64,000 bases of DNA from Syntrophaceae bacterium. Its GTDB lineage: Bacteria; Desulfobacterota; Syntrophia; Syntrophales; Smithellaceae. This document shows, piece by piece, positions 1 to 8,070 of the stretch. Under the pieces are notes generated by a model that was not told the origin of the DNA, searched no databases, and saw only the letters and a list, made by a program, of their open reading frames with translations. Numbering within the stretch: position 1 is the first letter of the stretch; each line of letters starts with the position of its first letter. Position numbers and translations under genes: made by a program. Location of the stretch: assembly GCA_018436925.1 (NCBI GenBank), contig JAHDKI010000014.1, forward strand, positions 221,496-285,495. The letters are read 5' to 3'.

Positions 1-434
1 TTATCCTTCTTCGAAAACTGGACAACGGCATATATTGGATCTTTCTGGTTCTCGTGATTGCCATTGTCGGTGATACTCTTGCCTTGTATGTTGGAAAATC
101 CATGGGCAGGCGCAAATTGATCCCTCTGGTCAGTCCCGGAAAGACGGTTGAGGGAACTCTTGGATTGATCGTCGGGGCGACCTTGGCCTCTTGCGTATTC
201 GGCTATCTTCTTCTTCCTGATATTGCGCTTTGGCATTTTCTTATTTTGGGGTTTTCCGGGGGGATTATCGGACAACTGGGCGATCTTTGCGAATCGGCGA
301 TTAAAAGAAATTATGGGAAAAAAGATGCCAGTTCCCTGCTGCCGGGGCATGGAGGATTGCTCGACAGATTGGATAGTTTAATGTTTCTGGCTCCTTACGT
401 TTATTATTACAAAATTTTCATACTCGAATTATGA
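1..434 (+). CDS. cdsA: Phosphatidate cytidylyltransferase (CDP-diglyceride synthase), C-terminal part
   Basis: The reading frame is already open at base 3, so the N-terminal half lies outside the window; about 143 residues remain. The enzyme makes CDP-diacylglycerol from phosphatidic acid and CTP in the inner membrane, the branch point of phospholipid synthesis. The family signature is clear: SPGKTVEG, then near the C terminus S-x-x-K-R...G-K-K-D...PGHGG-x-x-D-R-x-D-S, followed by a hydrophobic tail. At least two membrane segments are visible. Its stop overlaps the dxr start by 4 bases (ATGA), so translation is probably coupled. The order cdsA-dxr-rseP is a common bacterial arrangement, often preceded by uppS. 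Confidence 0.95.
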   Translation, partial: ILLRKLDNGIYWIFLVLVIAIVGDTLALYVGKSMGRRKLIPLVSPGKTVEGTLGLIVGATLASCVFGYLLLPDIALWHFLILGFSGGIIGQLGDLCESAIKRNYGKKDASSLLPGHGGLLDRLDSLMFLAPYVYYYKIFILEL

Positions 435-1597
435 AAACTGTATCGGTCCTTGGATCTACCGGCTCAATCGGTGTGGCCACACTGGATGTGGTGCTGAAGA
501 ACCCGAAGCGTTTTAAAATTGCCTCACTGGCGGCGGGAAAAAATATTCGTTTGCTCGCCTCTCAAATTGAACTGTTCAGGCCCGCCAGGGTTTCCGTAGC
601 CACCAGTAAAGATGCCGAAGCCTTGCGAGCATTGGTCGGAAGAAAACGACGCGTCGAGATTCTTTTCGGACAGGAAGGGGCCTGCCGGGTCGCCGCCGAT
701 AAAAATGCGGATATCGTTGTTGCCGCCATTTCAGGTGCGGCAGGATTGCTTCCAACGCTTGCGGCAATCGAAGCCGGCAAAGATATTGCCCTAGCCAATA
801 AAGAAACCATGGTCATGGCCGGTTCCATTGTCAGGCAAAGAGCCAAGCACAAGGGCGTTAAAATTCTTCCTGTGGACAGTGAGCACAGCGCCATTTTTCA
901 GTGCCTCAACGGCCAGCCTAAACGATTGCTAAAGAGAATCATTCTGACGGCCTCAGGCGGCCCGTTTCTTCATTATCCCCTCCGAGATCTCAAGAATGTC
1001 AAGTTACAACAAGCACTTAAGCATCCAAGATGGAAAATGGGCCGGAAGATCACTATCGATTCGGCAACCATGATGAATAAGGGCCTGGAAGTGATTGAGG
1101 CAAAATGGCTTTTTGATATAGACATTTCATCTATTGATGTTTTAATTCATCCGGAAAGCGCCGTCCACTCAATGGTCGAATTTCTGGACGGTTCAGTGAT
1201 TGCTCAGATGGGAATTCCCGACATGAGAATTCCCATTGCATATGCTTTATCATGGCCGGATAGAATTGAAAACGACCTGCCTGGTCTGGATTTAGCGGGG
1301 ATGAAGCAGTTGACGTTCTTTCAACCGGATATGAAGAAGTTTGAATCCCTTCAACTGGCATATGAGGCGGGAAAATCGGAGGGGACCGCGCCGTCGGTGC
1401 TCAACGCGGCCAATGAGATCGCGGTATCGGCATTTCTTGACAATACGATCCGTTTTACGGATATTTCACGAATTGTCTCATCCGTTTTGAAGCGCCACAA
1501 ACCGGTGAAACAACCTACGCTGGAAGAGATCCTGCAGGCTGATTGTGAGGCGAGAAAGAAAGCTGCGGATTTCATAACTTCAATGAAGAAAGGGTAA
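431..1597 (+). CDS. dxr: 1-deoxy-D-xylulose 5-phosphate reductoisomerase
   Basis: This enzyme converts DXP to 2-C-methyl-D-erythritol 4-phosphate with NADPH, the first committed step of the MEP isoprenoid pathway, in the cytoplasm. At 388 residues it has the usual length. The N terminus carries the dinucleotide-binding GSTGSIG motif. Further on are the LANKE motif, PVDSEHSA (metal and substrate binding), the SGGPF loop, and an AT-MMNKGLEVIEA segment typical of the family. The ATG overlaps the cdsA stop, and rseP follows 4 bases after the dxr stop, so these genes form one operon. Nothing is missing or unusual. Confidence 0.97.
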   Translation: MKTVSVLGSTGSIGVATLDVVLKNPKRFKIASLAAGKNIRLLASQIELFRPARVSVATSKDAEALRALVGRKRRVEILFGQEGACRVAADKNADIVVAAISGAAGLLPTLAAIEAGKDIALANKETMVMAGSIVRQRAKHKGVKILPVDSEHSAIFQCLNGQPKRLLKRIILTASGGPFLHYPLRDLKNVKLQQALKHPRWKMGRKITIDSATMMNKGLEVIEAKWLFDIDISSIDVLIHPESAVHSMVEFLDGSVIAQMGIPDMRIPIAYALSWPDRIENDLPGLDLAGMKQLTFFQPDMKKFESLQLAYEAGKSEGTAPSVLNAANEIAVSAFLDNTIRFTDISRIVSSVLKRHKPVKQPTLEEILQADCEARKKAADFITSMKKG

Positions 1598-1601
1598 AGA
1601 T

Positions 1602-2693
1602 TTGATTACACTGATATCATTTATTATTCTCCTGGGAATTCTGATCTTTGTGCACGAGCTGGGACATTTCTTAGTTGCCCGACTAAGCGGCGTCGGCGTT
1701 GAGAAGTTCTCCCTGGGGTTTGGGCCCAAAATCATCGGCAGGAAAATCGGTGAAACGGAATATGTGCTGTCCTGGATTCCGTTGGGAGGCTATGTGAAGC
1801 TTTTGGGGGAAACAGGCAAGGAAGATCTCTCTCCGGAGGACACCAAGCGATCTTTCAACAATCAGCCGACCTGGAAGAAACTTTTAATCGTAGTGGCGGG
1901 GCCGGTGTTTAATTTTTTTCTGGCCATTGTAATTTTCTCAATCGTTTACATGTATGGCCTTCCGAGTCTTCAGCCGATAGTCGGGCAGATCGCCGACGAG
2001 TCAGCCGCGATGGAAGCCGGCATCCTTTCAGGCGATAAAGTCATTTCTATCGGAGATGAACAAATAAAATACTGGGATGATATTAAGCCAATAATAACAA
2101 AGGCAAAAGAAACAAATCTTAAAGTAGTAGTTGAGCGCGATGGTGTGCAGGTTGCCTTATCGGTCAAGCCGAAGAAATCCACGGCGCAAAATATTTTCGG
2201 AGAGGAAGTTTCAACCTATCTGATCGGGATTTCTCCGAAAGGGGATACAATCGTCCAAAGAAAAAATCCATTTTCGGCACTCTGGTCGTCCCTTCAGAAA
2301 ACAGTCGAAATTTCACAGCTGACGATTTTATCGATTGTAAAAATGATTCAGGGGGTCCTTTCACCCAGGACGCTGGGCGGGCCGATATTCATCGCGCAGG
2401 TGGCGGGGGATCAGGTCAAGGAAGGCATTATCCCATTTATCCTTTTCATGGCCGTTTTATCTATTAATCTTGGCGTGATTAATCTTTTTCCCATACCGGT
2501 TCTTGATGGCGGCCATATTCTCTTCTATCTCATCGAGATGGTCACCAGAAAGCAGATTCCTGTCAAAGTTCGAGAGTTTGCCACGCAAATCGGTTTTGTG
2601 GCCCTGTTGATGCTGATGCTTTTTGTCATCATGATCGACATTGAGCGTCTGAATATCAAACCGATCAATGATGTTCTGAAAATATTTAAATAA
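1602..2693 (+). CDS. rseP: RIP site-2 zinc metalloprotease
   Basis: This is an intramembrane protease of the S2P family. In other bacteria it cleaves anti-sigma factors and residual signal peptides within the inner membrane. The HELGH zinc site sits in the first membrane helix (about residues 17-22). A PDZ domain spans roughly residues 110-190, and the second active-site motif N-x-x-P-x-P-x-L-D-G-G (NLFPIPVLDGG) is near residue 300. There are about four membrane segments in 363 residues. The start is TTG with an AAGAAAGGG ribosome site upstream, 4 bases after dxr. A single PDZ domain is seen, as in shorter homologues, whereas E. coli RseP has two. Confidence 0.95.
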   Translation: MITLISFIILLGILIFVHELGHFLVARLSGVGVEKFSLGFGPKIIGRKIGETEYVLSWIPLGGYVKLLGETGKEDLSPEDTKRSFNNQPTWKKLLIVVAGPVFNFFLAIVIFSIVYMYGLPSLQPIVGQIADESAAMEAGILSGDKVISIGDEQIKYWDDIKPIITKAKETNLKVVVERDGVQVALSVKPKKSTAQNIFGEEVSTYLIGISPKGDTIVQRKNPFSALWSSLQKTVEISQLTILSIVKMIQGVLSPRTLGGPIFIAQVAGDQVKEGIIPFILFMAVLSINLGVINLFPIPVLDGGHILFYLIEMVTRKQIPVKVREFATQIGFVALLMLMLFVIMIDIERLNIKPINDVLKIFK

Positions 2694-2694
2694 T

Positions 2695-3390
2695 ATGCTG
2701 ACACTGGCATTGGACACCTCTGGAAAAACGGCCGCGGTCGCTGTACTTGACGATGAAAGACTCCTTTGCGATATCTTGTCGAATTCCGGACGAAATCATT
2801 CGGAAACACTTTTAAAGATGATAGATGACGCACTGCTGAACATCGGGGCGACGACAAAAGATATCGATCTCCTTTGCTGCACGCTGGGCCCCGGCTCCTT
2901 CACAGGACTGCGCATCGGCATCAGTACGGTAAAAGGGTTGGCCGAGGCAACCGGTAAACCCATTGCCGGGGTTTCTTCACTTGCCGCTTTAGCTATTAAT
3001 GTGGAAAAAACCGAAAATAAAACCATTTGTGCCGTGATGGACGCTGGAAGAGGTTTTGTATACACGGCAAGTTATCTTCCAGACGAGAATGGATTTGTTG
3101 GACCTGTGACTCCTGAGCGAGTGATCAGACCGGAAGAAGTTTTACATCATTCATTCGGCCCCGTAATTTTGGTGGGTGACGGCGCAGTCAAGTATCAAAA
3201 CCAAATCATTGAGAAAGCCGAATCGGTTAGTCTCGCCGGAAGGACCTTTCATTTCATTCGAGGTTCATCTGTCGGTTATTTGGGGATCAGACAATTCAGA
3301 CAAAACAATATTCTTGATATTGCGCATGCTTTGCCGGTTTATATGCGTCCGGTTGATGCCGCCCCATCCAAATCCTTATTTGATCATTGA
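2695..3390 (+). CDS. tsaB: tRNA threonylcarbamoyladenosine biosynthesis protein TsaB
   Basis: TsaB is the non-catalytic partner of TsaD in forming t6A37 on ANN-decoding tRNAs. The protein has the ASKHA-type fold start (LALDTSGKTAAVAV) and the family's best-conserved stretch, LGPGSFTGLRIG, near residues 65-76. At 231 residues it matches E. coli TsaB. The ATG follows the rseP stop by one base, so it is the last gene of the cdsA-dxr-rseP-tsaB operon seen here. Its 3' end overlaps the convergent TPR gene by 7 bases, leaving no room for an intergenic terminator. Confidence 0.92.
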   Translation: MLTLALDTSGKTAAVAVLDDERLLCDILSNSGRNHSETLLKMIDDALLNIGATTKDIDLLCCTLGPGSFTGLRIGISTVKGLAEATGKPIAGVSSLAALAINVEKTENKTICAVMDAGRGFVYTASYLPDENGFVGPVTPERVIRPEEVLHHSFGPVILVGDGAVKYQNQIIEKAESVSLAGRTFHFIRGSSVGYLGIRQFRQNNILDIAHALPVYMRPVDAAPSKSLFDH

Positions 3391-4307
3391 TTCGCCTGAC
3401 TTTTCTTCGTGTTGTGAATTCCTTCGAGAAGCTTGGTAATTCGCGAGTTTTTCGGGTTCAGGGAAAGAACAAACTGAAGCCTTCGGACTGTATCGGAAAG
3501 GTCAACTTTTTCCGGATGGTTTTTATAAATTAAAAACTGAATATTTGATAGGTTATAGTTTGTATCTTCATGAAAGGGATTAATCTCCAGAGCTTTTCGA
3601 TAGGCATCAACAGCCTTGGGGAAATCTTGAAGGCCTTCGAAGACAGATCCCAGATTGTTCCAGGCATCGGCGTTTTGGGGATCATATCGAAGGGATTTAT
3701 CAAATAAATTCAAAGCATTGTCATAATCGCCCAATTGATAATAGAGACGTCCCAGATTGTAAAGCGCTTTAGCATGATCCGGCTTTAGATTGATGACAGC
3801 GTTATATTCAGCAATAGCTTCGTCAAACATATCGTGGCGGTCGTACAAGACGGCCAGGCAGAAATGAGAAGCCGGTTTGTCCGGCGCCATGTCGATCGCT
3901 TTTTTGTATCTTTCGACAGCGCCGTAGTAGTCGCCTTGCTGTTCAATAATATTCGCAATATTAAGAACAGATTCCGGGTCGGATGGATTTAAGGCCGATG
4001 CTTTTTCATAATTTTTCTTCGCCGCATCAAACATATCCATCTTTTCATAAATATAGCCAAGATTATTATAGGATTCAGGGTTATCCGGTTCGAGACGGAC
4101 GGCTTTTAGAAAACAATCGAGCGCGTCATCAAATTTTTCGCCATCGAGATAGGCAAAACCAAGATTAACGAAGGCGTCCGTATTGGATTCGTTTGACTCA
4201 ATCACCTGGCGGTAGTAGGTAATCACCAGTTCATAATCTTTCAAATGAACATCCTGTTTCCCCTTGGGTCTTTTTTTATCAAGAAATTGTTTTTGGACTG
4301 TTTTCAT
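3384..4307 (-). CDS. Tetratricopeptide repeat protein
   Basis: A 307-residue protein built from about six to seven consecutive 34-residue TPR units (from about residue 45 to 265), each with the usual W/L-G-Y/F-A-P pattern, for example N-x-G-x-x-Y and A-x-x-P-x-x-P. No signal peptide or membrane segment is apparent; the N terminus is short and basic. TPR arrays bind partner proteins, and no catalytic domain is present. It starts 28 bases after the stop of the ExeA-like ATPase gene upstream, so the two probably form an operon and may work in one complex. That link is inferred from position only. Its 3' end overlaps tsaB by 7 bases, convergently. Confidence 0.85.
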   Translation of the reverse strand: MKTVQKQFLDKKRPKGKQDVHLKDYELVITYYRQVIESNESNTDAFVNLGFAYLDGEKFDDALDCFLKAVRLEPDNPESYNNLGYIYEKMDMFDAAKKNYEKASALNPSDPESVLNIANIIEQQGDYYGAVERYKKAIDMAPDKPASHFCLAVLYDRHDMFDEAIAEYNAVINLKPDHAKALYNLGRLYYQLGDYDNALNLFDKSLRYDPQNADAWNNLGSVFEGLQDFPKAVDAYRKALEINPFHEDTNYNLSNIQFLIYKNHPEKVDLSDTVRRLQFVLSLNPKNSRITKLLEGIHNTKKSQANQ

Positions 4308-4335
4308 AGACCGTCACCGTTGACTTGCCGAAACA

Positions 4336-5838
4336 TCACGAAGAAATTCTTTTTAAAATATTATCTTTGATTTCATTCCAAATGTGAACGGGGTCGACGG
4401 ATGGCGCGCCGGTCAGTTCCGGGTGGCTTTTTATGACCTGTGCGGCCCAAAAACCAGCGGACTTGTTGGCATTATCAGGATTGAGGCTATTCACTTGTTT
4501 GAGAATGGCTTTAGGAATGTTGAGTCGGATGATATGGCCTGCCACGATTATTTCATCCTCGTCGAGTAAAGCGTCCTTTCTTTCCCGGTCGGAAAAAGAA
4601 GTGGCCGGCGGTGAATGCGACTCCGGTAAAACAGTTGCGGCGGAATCGGCATCTTGAACGGCAAACGGCGACGTCGCTTCATAATGAATAAAGTTATTAT
4701 TGAACGATTCGGACTGATTTTCCGCTGTCGCTGAAATCAGCGGCGGCGCATCATGATCCTGATTGTTGTGTTGGAACAGATCTGTTTCCATCCTGTTAAT
4801 ATCGGAAATTTCATCCTGTGAGTCTTCGGAAGCGACCGCCTCAACATACTGCTGGCTTTCATCGGGCAAGTCAGGCTCTTTTGCCGAATCCAACGAGCTT
4901 TCGGTTGAGCCGGGACTGACTTGCGGCCCACCTCCCAGATCGGCCAATTGGGAAACATCACTCATAATATCAAGTTCGGAACGGATGCGAGGTTTCCGAT
5001 GTTGATAGACGGTATCACTGAGCTTTAGAAATCGATCTCCAACCTGAGCCACGATATCCGGGGTGATGATCCGGTATTCGGCGGTTTCTCCGGTCTTCAG
5101 ACAAAGCTTGCAGATTTTGTTGATGAGCCGCGGAACGCCGCAGTCGGAGTACTCCCAGATGACATTCATGCATTCATCTGTGAAAATTTTTCTTTTTGCT
5201 CCGGCGAGATTGAGGCGTGTTTCGATATATCTTTTGAGCGCATCAGGGGAAGGAAGCTTGTCGATTCGTCCGTAGGTTCCGATTCTCTGAAAAAGATTGG
5301 CTCTTTTAGGATGTTCAAGACGCCTGGCCAGTTCCATTTGGCCAGCCAGAACGATCGTAAACAGGGCCTTTTGATCATCCTGCAAATTGGTCAGAAGCCT
5401 CAAATTCTCAAGGTTGGCGGGGCTGATCGCATTGGCCTCATCAATAAAAATTACGATTTTTTTGCCGGAGGCCGCTGTTTCCAGAACCAGGCGATTAAAA
5501 CGTTCGAGAAGATCAGCCTTGTTTTTCTCATCACACGGCAAACCCGAGATCTGTCCGATAATTTCCTTAAGAAGTTGCCCGAAGGATAACCCGGGATTCG
5601 TGATCAGCACAACCAAATAGCGGTGAGGTTCCAGAGCGTCGATGAGGATCCGAACGGTAAGGGTCTTTCCGAGGCCCGCGTCGCCGATAATCACGGCAAA
5701 ACTATCATTTGCCTCCTTGATGGCAAAGATAGTTTCGGAAATGACGTTCTCCATGGACGTGTGGCAGTCGGCATACATCGACGGATCAGGAACATTGTCG
5801 AAAGGTGCCTTGTAGAGATTCCAGTATTCACAGTACAT
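4336..5838 (-). CDS. ExeA/GspA-like AAA ATPase with long acidic linker
   Basis: A 500-residue protein. Residues about 1-280 form an ExeA-type AAA domain. The N-terminal motif Y-W-N-L-x-x-x-P-F is followed by Walker A GDAGLGKT (about residues 51-58), Walker B IVIFIDEAN (about 128-136) and a sensor region with QRIG. ExeA-type ATPases help place secretins through peptidoglycan, and relatives occur in type IV pilus (MSHA) loci and transposition systems. Residues about 290-410 are acidic and low in complexity. A small globular tail (about 415-500) follows. No PF01471-type peptidoglycan-binding domain and no membrane segment are evident, unlike Aeromonas ExeA. A GAGGAG ribosome site precedes the ATG. 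The TPR gene is next in the operon. Confidence 0.8.
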   Translation of the reverse strand: MYCEYWNLYKAPFDNVPDPSMYADCHTSMENVISETIFAIKEANDSFAVIIGDAGLGKTLTVRILIDALEPHRYLVVLITNPGLSFGQLLKEIIGQISGLPCDEKNKADLLERFNRLVLETAASGKKIVIFIDEANAISPANLENLRLLTNLQDDQKALFTIVLAGQMELARRLEHPKRANLFQRIGTYGRIDKLPSPDALKRYIETRLNLAGAKRKIFTDECMNVIWEYSDCGVPRLINKICKLCLKTGETAEYRIITPDIVAQVGDRFLKLSDTVYQHRKPRIRSELDIMSDVSQLADLGGGPQVSPGSTESSLDSAKEPDLPDESQQYVEAVASEDSQDEISDINRMETDLFQHNNQDHDAPPLISATAENQSESFNNNFIHYEATSPFAVQDADSAATVLPESHSPPATSFSDRERKDALLDEDEIIVAGHIIRLNIPKAILKQVNSLNPDNANKSAGFWAAQVIKSHPELTGAPSVDPVHIWNEIKDNILKRISS

Positions 5839-5972
5839 GGCCCACTCCTCACTTTACGCCGAAAAACCGACCCTATCGCGACCCCTTTGAAAAATTTTCG
5901 GCTTATAGGCAGGCGGCAAAGCTATTCCGCGGTCAAGGCGGAGTCAGCTCGCCTTTTGATCCTCCTTGTTTT
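5839..5972 (-). promoter_or_regulatory. Leader region of the ATPase gene with nested inverted repeat
   Basis: The 134 bases between the small membrane protein gene and the ATPase gene contain a nested palindrome at 5911-5954. The arms pair in three blocks: 5911-5915 with 5950-5954, 5920-5923 with 5946-5949, and 5927-5930 with 5938-5941, with a 7-base terminal loop. On the minus strand this lies about 70-115 bases upstream of the ATPase start. It is GC-rich and compact, so a folded RNA leader is plausible. No known riboswitch class could be matched with confidence. Confidence 0.35.
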
Positions 5973-6245
5973 TTATTGTTTATGCAATAAAAACCCCACA
6001 AGCGCAAGGAATATGATCACCAGGCTGAATCCGAGAAAGAGGAACGACGACGTCGCAAGAGATGGATCAGAGTTTTCAACGGTTGAACGAATACTGAAGA
6101 CATTCGCCCAATAGAACAAAAAACCGTAACAGGCCATAAGACCAAATTTCGCATATCCGAAAAGCAATGCCACTGTCATAATGCCCAGAAGCAGCATCAA
6201 CTGATTCAAAGGCACGCAGAATTCTGTCATAATTAGGTTTTCCAT
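5973..6245 (-). CDS. Small integral membrane protein, unknown family
   Basis: I do not recognise this 90-residue protein. The start is well supported: a perfect AAGGAGG lies 6-7 bases before the ATG. It has about three hydrophobic segments, roughly residues 13-31, 33-50 and 67-86, with a polar stretch (SIRSTVENSDPS) between the last two. It therefore is probably an inner-membrane protein with little outside the bilayer. It lies downstream of a CRP/FNR-type regulator, and a CRP-like palindrome sits about 127 bases before its start. It may be a target of that regulator; this is an inference from position. Confidence 0.7.
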   Translation of the reverse strand: MENLIMTEFCVPLNQLMLLLGIMTVALLFGYAKFGLMACYGFLFYWANVFSIRSTVENSDPSLATSSFLFLGFSLVIIFLALVGFLLHKQ

Positions 6246-6371
6246 GGAACACCCCTCCTTAAATCCTCATTAAGGCTATTTGATCATCGTCGCGCCCGAA
6301 AAAAAGGGTGCAACCAAACCGCCATCCATTATTGTTATCGATTGCTTTTACTTGAAACTGAAAACGGATAA

Positions 6372-6387
6372 TGTGATCGGTATCACT
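6372..6387. promoter_or_regulatory. CRP-type operator palindrome
   Basis: The sequence TGTGATCGGTATCACT matches the CRP half-site arrangement TGTGA-N6-TCACA with one mismatch in the last base. The inner symmetry is GTGAT-N4-ATCAC. It overlaps the stop codon of the CRP/FNR-like gene and lies 127 bases upstream of the small membrane protein start. The adjacent regulator has the CRP-like recognition residues R-E-x-x-x-R, so it is a plausible ligand of this site. Confidence 0.55.
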
Positions 6388-7081
6388 AAATCGGTTGTTT
6401 CGTGAAGAAGGGGGGTTTTAACAAATAGTATTTATGATCGATGAGCTCGATTTCACCGGCTTTCATCATGGCGCTGATAATTCTGCTTGCCGTTTCACGC
6501 GAGACGGCGGAAAAATTCGCGATGTCCTTGTGCGTGAGTTTGATGCTGATAATCGTTCCGTTCTTTTCCGGCGTGCCGAATTTTCGGCTGAAAATGATCA
6601 GCGCAGCCCGAATTTTATCGCTGGCTTCGGCAAAGCCCAAGATATTGAGCATCGACCAGGATTCTCTCAGGCGAGTGCACAAAAGAGCAATTAACTGATG
6701 GAGACTTCTTTCATTGCCCATAATAAACTTGATGAAATTCGCCCTGGAAATAAATCCGACTGTGCAGTCTTCCATCGCGATAATCGTCGCCGGCGCCGTT
6801 TTTCCATCGAGAATCGACATTTCCCCAAAATAGTCATATCGCTTATGGACCGCCAATAAAAGTTCCTTGCCCGCATCATTGTAGCGGACGACTTTGACTT
6901 TTCCGGAAACAATGAAATAGAAATAGCCCGTTTCTTCTTCTTCGAGCAGAATCACTTCGCTTCTGGAAAATTTTCTGACGATCAAGACAGATTCGATCTC
7001 TGCAAGTTCCGGCTTGGAAAGGCAGGCCAAAAAAGGAATTCCCTGGCTGATTTTTAAGAAATCCTCGGAAGTAAATTTCAT
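6386..7081 (-). CDS. CRP/FNR-family transcriptional regulator
   Basis: A 231-residue protein when read from the ATG at 7081; a TTG 12 codons earlier is possible but less likely. Residues about 10-130 form a cyclic-nucleotide-binding beta-roll with FGEMSILDG. The usual Arg-Ser/Thr that grips the cyclic phosphate is replaced (KTAPAT), so cAMP may not be the effector. There is no N-terminal FNR-type Cys cluster. The C-terminal winged helix-turn-helix carries the recognition helix VSRETASRII, keeping the three CRP contact residues R, E and R. It is divergent from the glutaminyl cyclase gene. Downstream lies a small membrane protein gene with a CRP-like palindrome before it. Confidence 0.88.
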   Translation of the reverse strand: MKFTSEDFLKISQGIPFLACLSKPELAEIESVLIVRKFSRSEVILLEEEETGYFYFIVSGKVKVVRYNDAGKELLLAVHKRYDYFGEMSILDGKTAPATIIAMEDCTVGFISRANFIKFIMGNERSLHQLIALLCTRLRESWSMLNILGFAEASDKIRAALIIFSRKFGTPEKNGTIISIKLTHKDIANFSAVSRETASRIISAMMKAGEIELIDHKYYLLKPPFFTKQPI

Positions 7082-7158
7082 GCATTGAATTTTACTCAAA
7101 AGTGCTTTAGATAGCAAATGCTTTGTTTAATCGTTGCACACTCATCCTCGATGGTCGT

Positions 7159-7986
7159 ATGAAACGGATTCGGAAAAAAAAGACCCACGTTCAACGGCAT
7201 TGGCTGCCATGCCTCTGCGTGGTTATTTTGTCTCTGACCTCATCGGCTTTCGCCTCTGAGATCCTTCCTTGGAACAGTGTTCTGGCCAAAACGAAGGCGC
7301 CGATCGCATCCGTTGACGTGGTTAGAGTCTATGATCATGATCCCGAAGCCTTTACTCAGGGGCTTTTCTACTACAGGGGTTTCCTCTACGAATCCAAAGG
7401 CCTCAGAGGACGCTCTGCGCTCCAGAAAAAAAATCTGACGGGCAAAGTTCTTTCAGAACAAAAGCTTTCCGATCAATTCTTTGCAGAAGGCATCGCCCTT
7501 TTAAACGGCAAAATTTATCAGTTAACCTATCAGAGCGAGACCGGATTCATCTACGATTTGGGCGCCTTGAACAAAACGGGACAATTTTTCTACCAAGGCG
7601 AGGGGTGGGGTCTGGCCGCCGGCGACGGCAGGCTGTGGATGTCCAACGGATCCGCGAGGATTACCGTTCGTCATCCTGAAACCTTCCGTGTGGAGCGAAC
7701 AATCACCGTAACAGACGGCCAATCCCCGGTCAGCGGTCTCAATGAGTTGGAAATGGTCAAAGGAGAACTCTGGGCGAATGTCTTCACGGAGGATGTGCTG
7801 GTTCGGATCGATCCTCAAAGCGGTCGGGTGAAAGGATGGATCGACTTGGGGCCTCTTCGCTCTTATTTGCCTGCCAATGCCCGAGTCGACGTCTTAAACG
7901 GCATAGCTTATGATCCCGAAACGGACCGGATATTCGTGACGGGAAAGCTGTGGCCGAAGCTGTTCGAAATCCGACTCAAACTCTGA
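7159..7986 (+). CDS. Secreted glutaminyl-peptide cyclotransferase
   Basis: The enzyme cyclises N-terminal Gln of peptides to pyroglutamate. It belongs to the plant/bacterial beta-propeller family (Glu_cyclase_2), not the animal zinc enzyme. Visible family motifs are YDHDPEAFTQGL, YESKGLRG, FAEGI, GEGWGL and SGLNELEMV-x-GELWANV, followed by a strand ending in LNGIAYDPETDRIFVTGK-W. I chose the ATG at 7159 (275 residues), because it gives a basic start (MKRIRKKK) and a hydrophobic core ending in AFA, a normal signal peptide. An upstream TTG at 7123 would add 12 residues. It is divergent from the CRP-like regulator and upstream of adk, which has its own promoter. Confidence 0.88.
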   Translation: MKRIRKKKTHVQRHWLPCLCVVILSLTSSAFASEILPWNSVLAKTKAPIASVDVVRVYDHDPEAFTQGLFYYRGFLYESKGLRGRSALQKKNLTGKVLSEQKLSDQFFAEGIALLNGKIYQLTYQSETGFIYDLGALNKTGQFFYQGEGWGLAAGDGRLWMSNGSARITVRHPETFRVERTITVTDGQSPVSGLNELEMVKGELWANVFTEDVLVRIDPQSGRVKGWIDLGPLRSYLPANARVDVLNGIAYDPETDRIFVTGKLWPKLFEIRLKL

Positions 7987-8000
7987 ACACCGCAATTGTC

Positions 8001-8029
8001 TTGACCGGTTGCACATTTTGCATTATAAG
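8001..8029 (+). promoter_or_regulatory. Probable sigma-70 promoter for adk
   Basis: A -35 box TTGACC at 8001-8006 and a -10 box TATAAG at 8024-8029 are separated by 17 bases. They lie 42 bases upstream of the adk start and 15 bases after the glutaminyl cyclase stop. This suggests adk is transcribed independently of the gene before it. Confidence 0.55.
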
Positions 8030-8070
8030 CCGCGCAAACTGACAACGTTATTTCGTTTTGGGAGGACATG

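Noticed and set aside
5870..5960. Resemblance of the plus strand to the GEMM (cyclic dinucleotide) riboswitch core, through GGCAAAGCTA followed by GTCAGC
   Set aside because: The 5' half of the motif (GGCAAACC and its stem) is missing, and a plus-strand switch here would precede no plus-strand gene.
5623..6114. A 163-codon open frame on the plus strand across the ATPase gene and its leader
   Set aside because: It lies opposite a clear AAA ATPase gene and a gene with a perfect ribosome site, and its protein resembles nothing.
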